64,000 nucleotides of DNA. Source: Catonia carolina (lineage: Eukaryota > Arthropoda > Insecta > Hemiptera > Achilidae). Location of the stretch: contig JAQMRL010000012.1 of assembly GCA_035578175.1 (NCBI GenBank), positions 25,142,238 through 25,206,237 on the forward strand, in the 5' to 3' direction. Positions 34,286 to 45,480 of this stretch are shown piece after piece. A program made the position numbers and the translations under genes. The number at the start of each line of letters is the position of its first letter. Position 1 is the first letter of the stretch. The notes beneath the pieces were generated by a model. That model saw nothing but the letters and a program-made list of their open reading frames with translations, was not told the origin of the DNA and ran no database searches.

Positions 34286-34378
34286 CTACGCACAACAACA
34301 ACGCAACTACAACTAAGCAACAACTACAACTACCTCAACACTACTACTACTACTACTTCAACTACGCGCAACAACGTG
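34286..34378. repeat. (CAA/CTA)n microsatellite
   Basis: Imperfect acaacaac and actactacta trinucleotides over about 90 bp. Confidence 0.85.
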
Positions 34379-34456
34379 GCTGTCAGAAGCCGATGTTCTC
34401 TTAAATGAAAGTTGTACACCGACCTACGAGCGACACATTAAAAAAAAAAATCATTT

Positions 34457-34700
34457 TTAAATTAAACTTTACGCACGTAAAGCTTGAAACTTACAATAAA
34501 CAAATTTAACAATAAACCGAGAAAATATCCTAATTTTATACACGAAATCCTGTCGCCACACTGTTAACATTGTCCATGATTATTGCAAATTAAATATTGC
34601 CGAATTTTTAAATAATTAAATTTTACGCCAAAGCTTGAAACCTACAATAAACGGAGGAATAACCTAACTTTATACACAAAATGCTGTCGCCACACTGAAT
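34457..34700. repeat. Diverged tandem duplication, about 134-bp period
   Basis: The order aaactttacgc, aaagcttgaaac-tacaataaac, ttatacac-aaat-ctgtcgccacactg is present twice; the anchor tgtcgccaca lies at 34551 and 34685. Confidence 0.75.
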
Positions 34701-34795
34701 TGTAATTCATCATTCTACGGTAATTTAGCATGATGGGCTATATTTAGACTGTGTATAATTTGTATTCAATCTGGTACACAAACGTAAACTTTTTT

Positions 34796-34945
34796 TTAAA
34801 TGTATTTATTTAACGTTGCATCAACTGCAAAGGTCATTAGCGACGACGTTGGGGTGGAACTTTATGCAATGTAGGATGAAATGATTTTTTTGTAACGTAT
34901 GAAAATATGCCGTGCCTGAGTGGGATTCGAACGTAAACTTTGTAC
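34796..34945 (-). mobile_element. SINE C fragment (tRNA-derived)
   Basis: The minus strand carries a B-box sequence GTTCGAATCC (complement of 34922-34932) followed by ccactcaggcacggcatatt, then a tail reading gctaatgacctttgcagttg and aacgttaaataaata. This tail type is common in arthropod SINEs. The A-box end is not preserved. A further tRNA-like trace lies at about 35097-35180 (+), with ggttgattcc. Confidence 0.55.
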
Positions 34946-36905
34946 ACTGCGTTACGTGATGTTTTTCAAAAAAAGAATTACTATTGCCGTCCTATCATTC
35001 TATCTCTCTCACACGCTATGTGCATAGCTACCGGCCGGGCAGTATAAAGAAGTTATCAAAGTAACTCTATATTCAGTGATTCCATGTTCTTCATTAGGTA
35101 AATGAGTATGGTTCATTGGTGAAGCGTATTTGGCAGTATACTGACGGTAAAAATAAAAGGTTGATTCCTTTCACCTTAGACATCCTGAGACTTCCAGCTG
35201 GTACCAGTGGCTTATCGATGAGTGTTGAGCAACCAAAGATCCTGAATAAATGGACTGTATTTAGCGCGGTCTTTTCCTGGATGTAGCATTACAAAATGTA
35301 CAAGGTGATATTAACCATGTGTTTATAATCTGACTGCTATTGTAAATTATGTAAACATTTATAATTAAATTCATACATTTTGTAAATTATTAAACTGGCT
35401 AATTATAATTAAAATCTTATTTCTAAATTATTAAATTAAATAACTTAATAATCTCAGCTAATAATTAAAAATCAAGTGTTAATTTAGTGATGGAAGTTTT
35501 TATGATTAAATGAATCAAGAGTGTTTAAAAATTACAAAAAAAAAACAATTATTGAAATTTTAAAATAAAGAAACATAAAGAAATATCTACGCAGATCATC
35601 AAATAAGTTTAAAATACAAAGTAAGTTTACAACACAAATTTATATTTTATTTGAAAGTTTTAAAAATTATCAAACAAAAAGTAGTAATTAATATAAGTGA
35701 ATGCATATATGGTTTGGTGTGCTGTTGACCGGGGCAGTTTGAAAAGAAAGGGTGTTTTTGTGTGCGGTTTGATTTATGGAATGTGTTACCTAAAAATAAA
35801 GTATAATTTTTTTATAATTGTTTCATAGTATAAAGTCACAGATAGACCTATGAAATAAAATTGAGTGAAAAAACATTATTTTATTACATTACGGCGAGAA
35901 AGATTTTAAAATACGAACGGAACATTGAACGAAACTCTTAAGGCGAGCGACGGACTTCAGAAATGATACAATGGAACATTAACTGGTAAACTAGTGAATA
36001 TTAATTCAATAGCAGCTGAGTTAGACTTTGTAAAATATATTTTAATTATAATAATAACTAAGTAATTTCTGAAATATTCTACATTTCATTTTTTAAATTC
36101 TAGTCAAATGCAATTAAAATTTTATTTAAAAGCCGATTTTATTTTGTTTTATTTTGATTGTCATTTGTTTTATGTGTTAAATAAGTTACAAATAAATATT
36201 AAATGTTACATGCAGTGTCTCCAGCGCGTAAATACGTAACGATGCGTGAACTTAGTTAATTTAGGTAGTGATTTTAGTTCTTGCGTTTATTTAAGTATAG
36301 CCTTAGCGATTGCGGATATGACCGGATAGAAGAGCGTTAAAAACAAGATAGCATCTATACCCGTATCTTGTTAGTTCAGTTTGAAACTGGTTAGTAAACG
36401 CGCAAGTAGAATGCTTTTCATTGGTCGAGACCGAGAAATGATAAATTAAAATTATAGATAAATAAACTGATTAATTGAATAATAACTAGACATAAAATTT
36501 ACATAGTCCCAAACATTAGGACTTACAATAGGATCATAATACAGAAATGTTACTGAACAAAGACAGAAATATTATCAATAACACATTTGCATTGTTAATG
36601 AATTCAACTCATATTCTATGGAATATTTTGGCCTTATTCAATAGAACAGGGCCGTTAAAAGGCGTTCCTACGGCTCGCTCTTAACTAAAAACTTGGACCG
36701 TGGACTCATTTAAGTTTTCATAAGCCAATTTTTTACCTACAATTTTTTGGATTCTGAATTAATTCTGAAGAACTTGCGGAAGATAAAATATTCTCTAAGT
36801 TCTTCAAGATATCATAAACTTTAAAGTATTTCTTTTATCCAGTTGTTCAATATTATGAAGTTTGCCCTAGGTGGTTGTCCGTTTACGTTTATTTATTACT
36901 TTTTT
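34946..36905. other. Intergenic, no gene seen
   Basis: Apart from the tRNA-like trace at 35097-35180, no feature. ttaaggcgagcgacggac (35939) is loosely matched in inverse by ggctcgctcttaac (about 36672), a possible but unproven pair of inverted ends. Confidence 0.4.
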
Positions 36906-37851
36906 ACTTTTTCTTGCCTATATGAATATATAGGAAGGAAAGTAGGCCTATTGTTTTCATGTCGATTTTTCGAAATCGAGTTTTCACCGGATCTACACGT
37001 TTTCAGACCCCCGAACCCAATAAAAAAACCTGCTTTTAGCGATTGGTCTGTGTGTGCGAACATAATATCTCAAGAACGAAACATCGTACGAACTTGAAAC
37101 TTAAAACTTAAGTTAGATATTACTAGAGGACCCGACACGAACATTTTCATCAAAATCGGTCAACCGGATGTAGTAGTTTATTCGTGTAATTTTTCACTTT
37201 TTTGCGATTTTCTCAATAACAGCTCGTACGATTTTGTATAAAATCGCCTCATTTACTAAGTCTACTCTTTAATAAGTTTGCTAAGTTTAATCTTTATGCT
37301 CTACAAAATAGGGTAGTCGCCATGTCTGCTGATATTCTTGTGGAGGTTGTTTTCTCGTAAAAAATTGTTGTTTTAAGATTTCGACTTTAACATGCATTTT
37401 AGCGCAAAAATGTACAATAAAAGTTGTAGAGAATGTAAAACTACAAATTTTATTTCATTGTTATCTGTAGCCTATAACGCTTAGTTTAACGGTAATTACC
37501 GATTTGCTGTTTTTTCTCACGAAAACTTGTAAAAAATTGATTCTTTTAGATTTCAGCCTTAGCATTAATTTTACGACAAAAGTGTGTAATAAAATTTATA
37601 GCAAATTAAAAGATCTACAACTTTTATTTTAAGCATTTTTCACTACAGAGCCTAATTTAGCTTGAAAGAGTGATTTTCCGTATTTTTAAGCCAAACTAAG
37701 GCTGTTTTTCATTTTGCGTCATTCACTCTTGATTAAAATTAGATTTATTAAGGTTAGTTTTTTTATTTCTAAAATTGTATTGCTAATGTTAGGTTATATT
37801 GTTAATTATTTGCATTGGCAAAAGAAAGTTGTGTGAGTGTTTCACACCAGA
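36906..37851 (+). mobile_element. R1 copy, full length
   Basis: Begins actttttcttgcctatatga with a clear 5' hairpin, has a minimal GT tract (ggtctgtgtgtgcgaac), and ends ttggcaaaagaaagttgtg and the 3' hairpin gtgtgagtgtttcacac, then cagattttt. The best full-length plus-strand copy. The frame 36843-37097 lies within it. Confidence 0.92.
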
Positions 37852-38337
37852 TTTTTATCCATAGTTTCAGGAAAATAATTATCACCTGACCAAAATAAAT
37901 GACCGACGTAAATAATTATGTAAGATCAAGTTTTGGTGTATGTATGCACTAATGTAAAAGTATTAATCATCCAATCAAACCTCACCAGAAAGAAAGTGAC
38001 GTAAGGGATGAAGGTGATTTTTTTCTCAAATGACTGACGACAAATCCGAGTTACAGTAAATTCGAGACCGGTAAATCGAGGAACTCTGTAGTTGGATGTG
38101 GGCGTTTTATTCCTTTTCAAGGAAAGCTACTGGACCTATGTTTGACAGATAAACTTTATCATTTCATTGTAAATTACTTAACAGATAAACGAGTTTGATA
38201 AATCGGCGACCGTCTTCAAAAATAGATTTTGTGACGGCGTGGAAAAGAGAGAGAATGATAGTGGATTGTTTATCATTTTTATTTCTTCATGTTTTGAATA
38301 AATATAGCATTGTAATATTTCAGGTAAGGTTCGCTCG
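37852..38337. other. Intergenic, no gene seen
   Basis: No recognised element. Short frames on both strands have no support. Confidence 0.4.
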
Positions 38338-38450
38338 TAATCTTGGTATAATAAATAATAAACAGACTTCCTCAAATGTATTACAAAATTATTTATTTAC
38401 ACAATTAATTATTATACTTAGTATGTTAACAAATAGTTGCTTCACAATCA
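38338..38450 (+). repeat. Diverged relative of the 7291-7574 repeat
   Basis: ataaataataaacagactt, attatttattgacac / attatttatttacac and acttag-tatgttaacaaat occur in the same order as in the 142-bp units. Confidence 0.6.
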
Positions 38451-38487
38451 AATCAATGATGTACTTACCCACAACTACTTGTTACCA

Positions 38488-38638
38488 TCCGTTCGCACAT
38501 GCACACAAATTGCTTAAAACATGGGTTTGGGTACAGGGGTCCTGAAAACGTGTATAACCGTTGAAAACTCGATTTCGAAAAATCTACATGAAAACAATAC
38601 TTTCCTTCTTTGTTTATTTATACAGAGCAAGAGAAAGT
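38488..38638 (-). mobile_element. R1 copy, 5' end only
   Basis: From the microsatellite edge (cacatgcacacaaattgctt) through aacatgggtttgggtacag and aactcgatttcgaaaaatc to the 5' terminus gagcaagagaaagt at 38638. Confidence 0.85.
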
Positions 38639-39173
38639 AAAGCTAAATAATTTTCATGTGAACTTAACTCACGGTTCAATTAATTTTAAACGATTATCGT
38701 GTTGTACAAAACCAGGAAAAGCAGAAACCGCTTATAAAATAAGTGGTTGATTAGAGAGGACGTTTGTATTGTCTGCAGTTCCATTTATACCTATGAAGAG
38801 TGAAAGATAGTAATTACATGTAACATTCAAAGGAAGTACCATGACGAAGCGGAAATGATACTAAAATGGAAAACAGTGACCGTAGTTGGTTCAACCGCAA
38901 AGGACGTTCTAACTTGCCTCTGTACACGTATAATAAGCTAGATGTGTAGGCTCTTTCCCTTTGATGCTAAAGTACTGTCGCCCTCGATGTACTTAAAGAG
39001 AGATACTAACAGGTGCTTATAATGAAAATTTCACCCTTACATTTTCAAAAGTTGAACTTACCTGCATCTTATTTATTTACTCTTTAAATAATACAATAAC
39101 GTTTATTCCTGGTTCTTTCAGGATCTTAACATTTCTAAATGACAAAAGCTCATTTTAAATTTAAAACAAATTA
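38639..39173. other. Intergenic, no gene seen
   Basis: No recognised element. Confidence 0.4.
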
Positions 39174-39245
39174 CTTTGCCCATAACAGGTAAATGGAGTG
39201 TTAAATTATTTGCACTGGATCTGGTAGTTCCAGGGCTAAAAAAAT
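39174..39245 (+). mobile_element. R2 retroposon, start fragment
   Basis: Only the start is present: tgcccataacaggtaaatgg to gttccagggctaaaaaa. It runs directly into an R1 copy. Confidence 0.75.
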
Positions 39246-39247
39246 TC

Positions 39248-39535
39248 TTTCAGCCTTAATATACCTTTTTTTTGGCAAAAATGTATACGATTAAAAATTG
39301 TAGAAAATTTAAAAAAATTAAGTTTAATTTTAAACATTGTTTTCGACAATGTTTAAACTTTCAGTTTAAATAAGTGATTTTCCATAATTTTAAGTTGAAC
39401 AGAGGTTGATTTTCATTTTCCGTCATTCACTCATGATTAATAATTATATATTTCATTGGACATTGTTTACTTATGACTAAACATAGGTTATATTTTTCAT
39501 TATATAATCTACATTGACAGAAAAAGTCGTTAATA
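39248..39535 (+). mobile_element. R1 copy, 3' half
   Basis: From cagccttaatatacc through gtgattttccataatttt and gtcattcactcatgatta to a decayed inverted repeat (gacagaaaaagtcg); the 3' hairpin is lost. It contains an extra local palindrome (aaacattg-ttttcgacaatgttt) at 39333-39356. Confidence 0.75.
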
Positions 39536-39938
39536 AAATTTGAAACCAATTTTTGCTGAGTAGGCCTAGTTTTATTGTAATTTACCAGTACTTATAACGG
39601 TAATAATTTATTGAAATTTAATAATTTGATTATAAATATAAAATAAGTTTTGATAAGCAGATCTCTAAAAAAACCCGGAATAGAGGTCACAATAATGTCT
39701 GTCACTGCTCATGCAGCCGTCTTGAGCCGCCAGACAAGCTTTCCAACGTTTTAATTTCTCTAACGATGTTTAAAATTTTTTACAGAAAATATTAATCAAA
39801 ATTGGTATGAAAATTATCAAAGAGATTTATTATTTAGCATTTTTATGTATTTTCTCATCAAATTCTGTAATAAAAGGGATTTTTTTAAGATTGCGGTTTA
39901 GCGTGCATTTTACGACAAAAGTGTATATAATTAAAGTT

Positions 39939-40472
39939 TTTGCTTAGGTCATCAGCCGAAAGACTGGTTTGAACTTATAAAAGCTTTACTGAGTAAAACG
40001 AGGAGGGAGAAGGTTTGTATTTGCCGTCCTCACAGAGTTGAAAGAGTATGCTTATCAGCATGCCAGGCCCTCTGAAAACATCTAATTTCCTCCCTGTAAG
40101 TGACACCTTCACTTAATTCACTACAGGGTCTGGTTGTATAATGAAATTTATTACTCTCAGAGGAGATAACGGTGACTATTTTTCTATGTTTTACACCTGT
40201 ACCTCTTCTGTTGTGAAATGCTTCAGTCGTATAATTGTGTGATCATGTAAAACTATCTTTTGTAGCCCTGACACTAAAAAATCGATTGCAGATAACTTTT
40301 TTCTCTCTATTTAGGAAATTCAAAATCTGTTGGAAACAATCAATTAATGTGATAACACAAAATTTGGAAAAAATTAACATGGTAAATAATCGTGAGTGGA
40401 GACACAGACCAGTGACAGAACTCCGAAGTGAATAGAATAACTTAACACACCAATCTGCTTGTAATGGGTAAT
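39939..40472 (-). mobile_element. R2 retroposon, full length, with 9-bp target duplication
   Basis: Flanked by attaaagtt at 39930-39938 and 40473-40481. Read on minus it starts at tacccattacaagcag (the R2 start block, decayed) and ends ggctgatgacctaagcaaa. It is longer than other copies through extra sequence at about 40285-40465. A short direct target duplication with an A-rich 3' end indicates LINE-driven retroposition. The + strand frame 40235-40435 lies within it and is noncoding. Confidence 0.85.
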
Positions 40473-40653
40473 ATTAAAGTTATGACAATTTAAAGTGTAC
40501 AACTTTTATACGAAGTTTTTTTTGTATAGAGCCTAGTTTAGCGTCAATTAGTGATTTACGGTATTTTTAAGTCGAACAGAGATTGATTTTAATTTAGCGT
40601 CATTCACTCATGAATAAAATTAGGTTATGTATTTTATATTTCGTTGTTTCTTC

Positions 40654-40791
40654 TTAACGTCTCCTCTCTGACCGGAGGTTAGGAATCATAATGGCTATTC
40701 GGGCTTCGGTTACCGTAGCTCCAAAGAGCTCCGCTGAGGTACAACGATATCAGTCGCGAAGATTATTGAACCAAGAAATTCTGCTTCTTCC
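40654..40791 (-). pseudogene. LINE ORF2 extreme C-terminus
   Basis: The minus strand reads ISWFNNLRD, a stop, then YRCTSAELFGATVTEARIA and IMIPNLRSERRR with a terminal stop at 40656-40654, followed by gaagaa. This corresponds to the C-terminal 'ISWLRNLR-W-----ELF-AA---RIA-MI-NLR' of a widespread insect LINE whose 3' tail is (GAA)n. It carries one internal stop and is inserted in R1. Confidence 0.75.
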
Positions 40792-41032
40792 CACATCTTT
40801 CTTCCCATGAATCTTCTCTTGTATTATCCATTACATTGTTTACTAATGATTAAAGATCGTAACCGATCTTTATTGTTATAAATATTCTTCATTATTTATA
40901 CTGGCAAGGGAACATCGTGTGAGTGTTTCACACCAGTTTTATTTTGTGAATTAGTAGCTTTTATGTTGCCATATTCATAAAATTCGTTTAGCTATGTCTA
41001 ACACTCTAATTTTTTTTTATTCAAAACTTATG

Positions 41033-41125
41033 AAACCCCTCTTTTTTTTATTCGAAACTTATGAACCCCCGCTTTAGAGGGGTTTCCCCACTTATAATCC
41101 CACGCTACGCGCGGGATTATAAGTT
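41033..41125. repeat. Two adjacent hairpins
   Basis: aaacccctct (41033-41042) pairs with agaggggttt (41078-41087). Right after it, cttataatcccacgc (41093-41107) pairs with gcgcgggattataag (41111-41125) with one mismatch and a 3-nt loop. The phrase attc-aaacttatgaa-ccc is also directly repeated within. Possibly inverted ends of a small element. Confidence 0.75.
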
Positions 41126-41516
41126 TATTATTAATTTGAAAACATTATGGAAATGTCTGCAGTACATGTACGCTTAGCACGTAGTCATTTTCTAATAAAC
41201 TATGGAAACAATAGTTTATTATACTGATTGAACGGAGTGCATTGTTTATGCCCGTGATGAATATCTTTTGTAACGGCTAACTAGCCTATATTTTAGCTTT
41301 ATGACCCGACTGATGAATATAATAATAGCATACACTAATTACGTTTTATCATATTGAACTACTACATTAGGCTTACATTTAGTCCATCAATTTATCAGGG
41401 AAATAAAATTCTGTTATCGTTGAAAATATATAATTTTGGAAATATAATGAAGATATATAATAATGAAAATACCGTAAAAATGTTTTTCTATTATTTCACG
41501 AATCTACACGGTTGGC
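41126..41516. other. Intergenic, no gene seen
   Basis: A/T-rich, no recognised element. Confidence 0.4.
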
Positions 41517-41639
41517 ACGGTTACTATACTAGACGGTAGCGATCACGCGCAGCTGCTGTGATATATAATATGAGTGATAACGTAGTCTGGTCCCCAACAA
41601 CTCGGCCGCTGCGTAGTGACGGCAGGATTATTGCGTTGT

Positions 41640-41935
41640 TTTTATAAACATATCTGTTCAGGTATGTTTACACGGGAAATCGATTTAAATTTTAATAATT
41701 CTTCGTTTGCGGCCTGAAGTGTTTCTCTAAGTAACTTGTTTTCTTCTTTTAATTCGTCGTTTTCACGTAGGAGATCAGTTTCTTCTATCTGCGCTACATT
41801 CAAATTTGGCGATTCTTCAGTAAAACGAGGCCTAACTTCCTCTACGGCTACCCCTTCATTGTGTAAACTGTCTGTGTTGTAATTGGATGATGAGTCTAAA
41901 ACATCATAAACTTCCTTACGAGCGTATCGTTTCTA
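41640..41935 (-). pseudogene. Coiled-coil segment downstream of THAP relic
   Basis: An open stretch on minus reads RKEVYDVLDSSSNY, EEVRPRFTEESPNL, then LLRENDELKEENKLLRETL and AANEELLKF, a leucine-zipper-like coiled coil of the kind that follows THAP domains and mediates dimerisation. The region between it and the THAP relic is frameshifted. Confidence 0.65.
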
Positions 41936-42099
41936 CGCTCGATTTTTACTTTCACTAAAAGTCGGGTTTTTACCAGACGTAAAACGGCACTACAAATTGG
42001 AAAATTTAAATAAAGGTCTGAATTCGTCTTTTGGCTACGGTTCAATAGAAGATGTAGCAACTCGGACTTTAAATCGCTTACTTAATCCGATTAGTCGAA

Positions 42100-42269
42100 A
42101 AATGTACTGAACACACGCGACCGTCAGCAGAAAATGAATCGGCCCGCTTGCAAGCATTTATCCACTTCAATCTAGTTTCACTGGTTTTTGGAGAACAGTG
42201 TAACTTAATGCCCAAATCTTTTTGGTATCTATCTTGATTAGAATACCCGGCAATCGCTCAACACACCAT
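42100..42269 (-). pseudogene. THAP-type zinc finger relic
   Basis: From ATG at 42269: MVC, a stop, AIAGYSNQDRYQKDLGIKLH, then TRLKWINACKRAD and GRVCSVHFSTNRIK. The invariant THAP features W (LKWI) and the C-x2-H pair (CSVH) are present. The first Cys is there, but the next codon is a stop and the second Cys position is Tyr. Dead, but recognisable. Confidence 0.75.
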
Positions 42270-42424
42270 TATTAAAGACCAGTAAAGTATTACAGACCGA
42301 CGCCGTACACACCGTGCGTATGTCAGCGTGCGTCGGCTTTCGCTGGTGAACGGATGACGTCAGGGAGCGGGATTTGTCACTGCGCATATTGATGATGATC
42401 CCTACCGTCTAGTAAAGTAACCGT

Positions 42425-42745
42425 ACGGGTTGGTCTAGCGGTAAAGTCGTCCCCGCGAGTGAGCTGTTTAACATCTGACTTTTGAAGACGAAGGTTCCTG
42501 GTTTTAATCTTAATAAAGGTAGTCACTTTTATACGGATTTGAATAGGCTACTAGACAGTGGTTACCTGTGTAATTTGATGGTTGGGGTTCAATTAAACAT
42601 ACTCTCTCAGGAATGGTCGGCCTGGGTCTGTACAAGACTGCACTTTATTTACACGTCACGCATATCATCCTCATCTCATTGTTAATGCGGTTCCTTATTG
42701 TTCTGAATTGAACAGATTGCAACGTACACACATTAGGAATAAAAA
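42425..42745 (+). mobile_element. SINE A, second copy
   Basis: Starts acgggttggtctagcgg. The B box is decayed (ggttttaatct at 42500-42510). The body (ggttggggttcaattaaaca, cggcctgggtctgtacaaga, gttctgaattgaacagattg) matches the copy at 30759 throughout. Confidence 0.85.
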
Positions 42746-42819
42746 TTAATTAAATTCATGGTAAAATGAAAGACCAGCGAAAAGTATGCGAACAAAACAG
42801 GCAAGTTAAGATGGCTGGT

Positions 42820-43235
42820 GCGCTTCGACGAATTCACCACTTGTATAAGTAGTAAAGTACTCTGAAAACAAGCCAAGATTAGATATTATAATGCTGTAAT
42901 AAAACCTGTATGTACGCAAGTGAATTACCGGAAAGGCTGATTTAAGAGAGGCACAGAAATTTGAGAGAAAGATCCTCCACAAAAATTGGACCCGAAGATA
43001 GTAAATGGACAGTTAACGCGGTCAAGACGAAATTTACAAGGATATTTAACGATTAATGGAAACTATTAGAAAAAGAAGCATAACATTTTACTGACACCTA
43101 TATGGAATGGATAATAACTGGTTGACAGAACAAATTTTTAGCACAAAATAATAGACCAAAGGTATCGCGGATAAATGGTTTAAAGAACTCAGAAAGGATA
43201 TTAACAAAAACCAGAATAAACGGAGAACACTTAAT
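42820..43235 (+). pseudogene. LINE ORF2 C-terminal fragment (family also at 44445)
   Basis: Across several frames: AKIRYYNAVIKPVC, the ERKILHKNW / PKIVNGQ region, RKRSITFY-like and DQRYRG, in the order of the C-terminal half of an insect LINE ORF2 (KIRYYN--IKP-CLYA, FERKILRKI-GP, RRI-FYGHL-RM, LTKQIF). Multiple stops and frameshifts. The same segments appear on minus at 44445-44925. Confidence 0.7.
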
Positions 43236-43239
43236 TAAC

Positions 43240-43683
43240 CGAACCATTATAATAGTTGTAGAATATTTAAAAACCTACAACTATTGACACAATTATGTTT
43301 TGTATAACACTTGGTTTATCGTCAATAATTGATGTTTTCTTTATTTTGTTCATTCAAATCAGTGAAATATGGGGTTTTTTAAGATTATGGCTTAAGAATA
43401 CATTTCACGACAAAAGTTTACGTAAAACTAAAGTTATAGGACATAAATCTGAAACTTTATTTAAGCATTTTTTTGTACAGAGCCTAGTTTAGCGCCAATT
43501 AGTGATTTCACTTATTTTAAAGTGGAACAGAGGTTAATTTTTTTGTGACATTCACTCTTGATTAAAATTAGGTTATGTTTTTCATTTTGGCGTTTTTACT
43601 AATGATTAAACATAGGTTATAAAATGTTTTATTATTTACATTGGGAAGAGAAGTTCGTGGATCTAAGTTTTTGCACCAGATTT
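43240..43683 (+). mobile_element. R1 copy, 3' half
   Basis: From agttgtagaatatttaaaaa through gagcctagtttagcgccaat and gacattcactcttgatta to ttgggaagagaagttcgtg and a decayed 3' end (gcaccagattttttt). Confidence 0.8.
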
Positions 43684-44319
43684 TTTTAATGTATAATTAG
43701 TATTGTACAATCGGCTGATAAATTAACCATTCATAAAAGAATTTCAGAGTTGAGAAACAGCTGATTGTTACAAGTACAAACTACTCATGAACATTCGGAA
43801 GCAACAACACAAAATATAACTAGACCAACTCAACATAATACAAGACTGGCAACGACAGAGAAGGATGAAGATGAATGAAACAAAAAGCACTTATGCACTT
43901 ATACACTTAAGGACTTATTCACATTAACAAGAAAGACTTGTCCTCCGGTTTTTCTGTACTGCTGAGAAAGTCTTCAGACATTGGTAAATATCTTGGATTA
44001 CACTCTAACAGATATTTGATATAGATATATCAATTAAAATCCAAAAGAAAACAACTAGACATAATATTTAAACGCCACAACTGGTTAATGATTAAAAATT
44101 AATAATTTATTACTAAACAAAAATATCTGACTGTGGTGAATTTAGTTTTTCCGGTAAAACTGGTCATTATGTATTTCTAGCAGGTGGAATGGACTGAGTC
44201 TCATGTCAAGACATGAGTCACTTACATGACGTAGAACTCGTTGAGAAGCCTTGGAATACGTTGCTAAGGAAGGACTGAACGGAAGAAGGTATAATCTCAC
44301 GATTTAGAATTGGAAACAT
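43684..44319. other. Intergenic, no gene seen
   Basis: No recognised element. tgagtctcatgtcaagacat and nearby bases form a weak palindrome. Confidence 0.4.
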
Positions 44320-45480
44320 GGGTATAATCCACGATTATAGCAGATATGCCGCTTACACTATCGTGTAGAGCACAAAAAATTAGATTTTTTCGTTGTATTG
44401 GATCAATTTTATTTTAGATCTCATGAGGTGACTTAAGACGTTTCTGGATGCTCTTATTGCAGCCCGTACACACAGTATTCCTTCATTGTACGTTTTTCTT
44501 TTGATCACCCGTGTTCTATTTCTGCTCTTCATTGAAGCCTTTGTCATTAGTTGTTTGAATTTATTTCAATTTCTTACGTTTACTCAGTTTATTCCGCTTT
44601 TCTCAATATCCTTTTTTGACTTCTTGAAAAAATTTATCCGACATCTTAGGTCTATCGTTTATGTCTTAAAAATTTGTTTTGTCAATCAGTTTTTATCCAT
44701 TCTGTACAGGTGTCCGTAAAATTTTAAACTTTTTTTCTAATCGTTCCATTAATCATTCATTTCTTTTCTACAGTTCTTCTCGACCTCGTTACCTATTTTC
44801 CGTCAACTATCTTCAGACCCATTATCTTCCGGAGGATGTTTCTTTCATATTTCTCTGCTTCTCGTATACCAGCCTTTCCGGTCATTCGAAGATACTCGCG
44901 TACTTACACACATTCGCGTAGACAAACAAATTTTATCACAGTATAGTGTGATTGGGGCTCATTCTCTTGCACCGAGAAATATTTATAGCGATCACTACCG
45001 GCAAATGCTTCTGCCGGGGATAGTCGGTAAGGCTAGATTTTGAAGTGCAACTTCAAGTGGTGGCCTAGGATACGTAGAACATCTGCTGTACTAAACTGAC
45101 AAGGAGTAAAAGTGAAATAACTGAACTGATGAGTGAAAATGTTGTAAGGCTATTGTATAAAAAAAAATTAGAAGCCTTTTTAAATAAATGCAGAAAGGTG
45201 AAAAATTGCATGAATAAAATACTACTTGAAGTTGACCGATTTTGTTGAAAATTTTCGTGTCGTGTTCCCTTGTGGTATCTAACTTAATTTCGAAGTTTCA
45301 ACTATGAGATATTTTGTTGACACCCATACACACACTCGCTCTATCCTTCACCCTATCTCTTTCACACACATACACCAGAACAAACTCACTAAACTACCCA
45401 TGCGGTACTCACGTACCCACAAATATGCGCGCGCTCATTCACACACGTTAGTGCGCACACAAAATTTGAACTAAAAAATA
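44320..45480 (-). mobile_element. R1 copy split by a LINE fragment and flanks
   Basis: gcagatatgccgcttacac and gtagagcacaaaaaatt (to about 44390) belong to the R1 centre. R1 resumes at about 45155 (attagaagccttttt, gttgaccgattttgttgaaa, gagatattttgttgacac) and peters out in a CA/CT-rich tract (45325-45460). The 5' terminus is missing. Confidence 0.65.
44445..44925 (-). pseudogene. LINE ORF2 C-terminal fragment
   Basis: The minus strand shows, in scattered frames, RLVYEKQRNMKETS-like, the 'GLKIVDGK' region, KFKILRT, LIDKTNF and FFQEVKKDIEKSGIN, then MKSRNRTRVIKRKTYNE. The order matches the fragment at 42820. The long hydrophobic frames on the + strand (44486-44921) are the pyrimidine-rich complement of this LINE, not membrane proteins. 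Confidence 0.7.

Larger units (their letters stand above)
39770..40936 (+). mobile_element. R1 copy interrupted twice
   Basis: R1 blocks (aagattgcggtttagcgtgc, acgacaaaagtgtatataat) are broken at 39938 by an R2 retroposon, resume at 40482 (gagcctagtttagcgtcaat, gtcattcactcatgaataaa), are broken again at about 40650-40850 by a LINE fragment, and end ctggcaagggaacatcgtg and gtgtgagtgtttcacaccag at 40936. A clear record of successive insertions. Confidence 0.85.
41517..42424 (-). mobile_element. TIR DNA transposon carrying a THAP-domain relic
   Basis: Inverted ends: acggttactatactagacgg (41517) and, from 42424 inward, acggttactttactagacgg. The match extends through gtag-gatca with two differences in 29 positions. 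The interior encodes, on minus, a THAP zinc-finger relic (42269-42100) and a coiled-coil region (41935-41640). THAP domains are the DNA-binding part of P-element-type transposases, so I infer a P-like or other THAP-bearing transposon that has lost its catalytic part. SINE A begins immediately at its right end, and the left flank (cacggttggc) resembles the SINE start, so it may have inserted at the SINE's edge. Confidence 0.75.

Noticed and set aside
44486..44921. Two hydrophobic + strand frames resembling membrane proteins
   Set aside because: The opposite strand carries a decayed LINE ORF2 tail; the + frames are its pyrimidine-rich complement.
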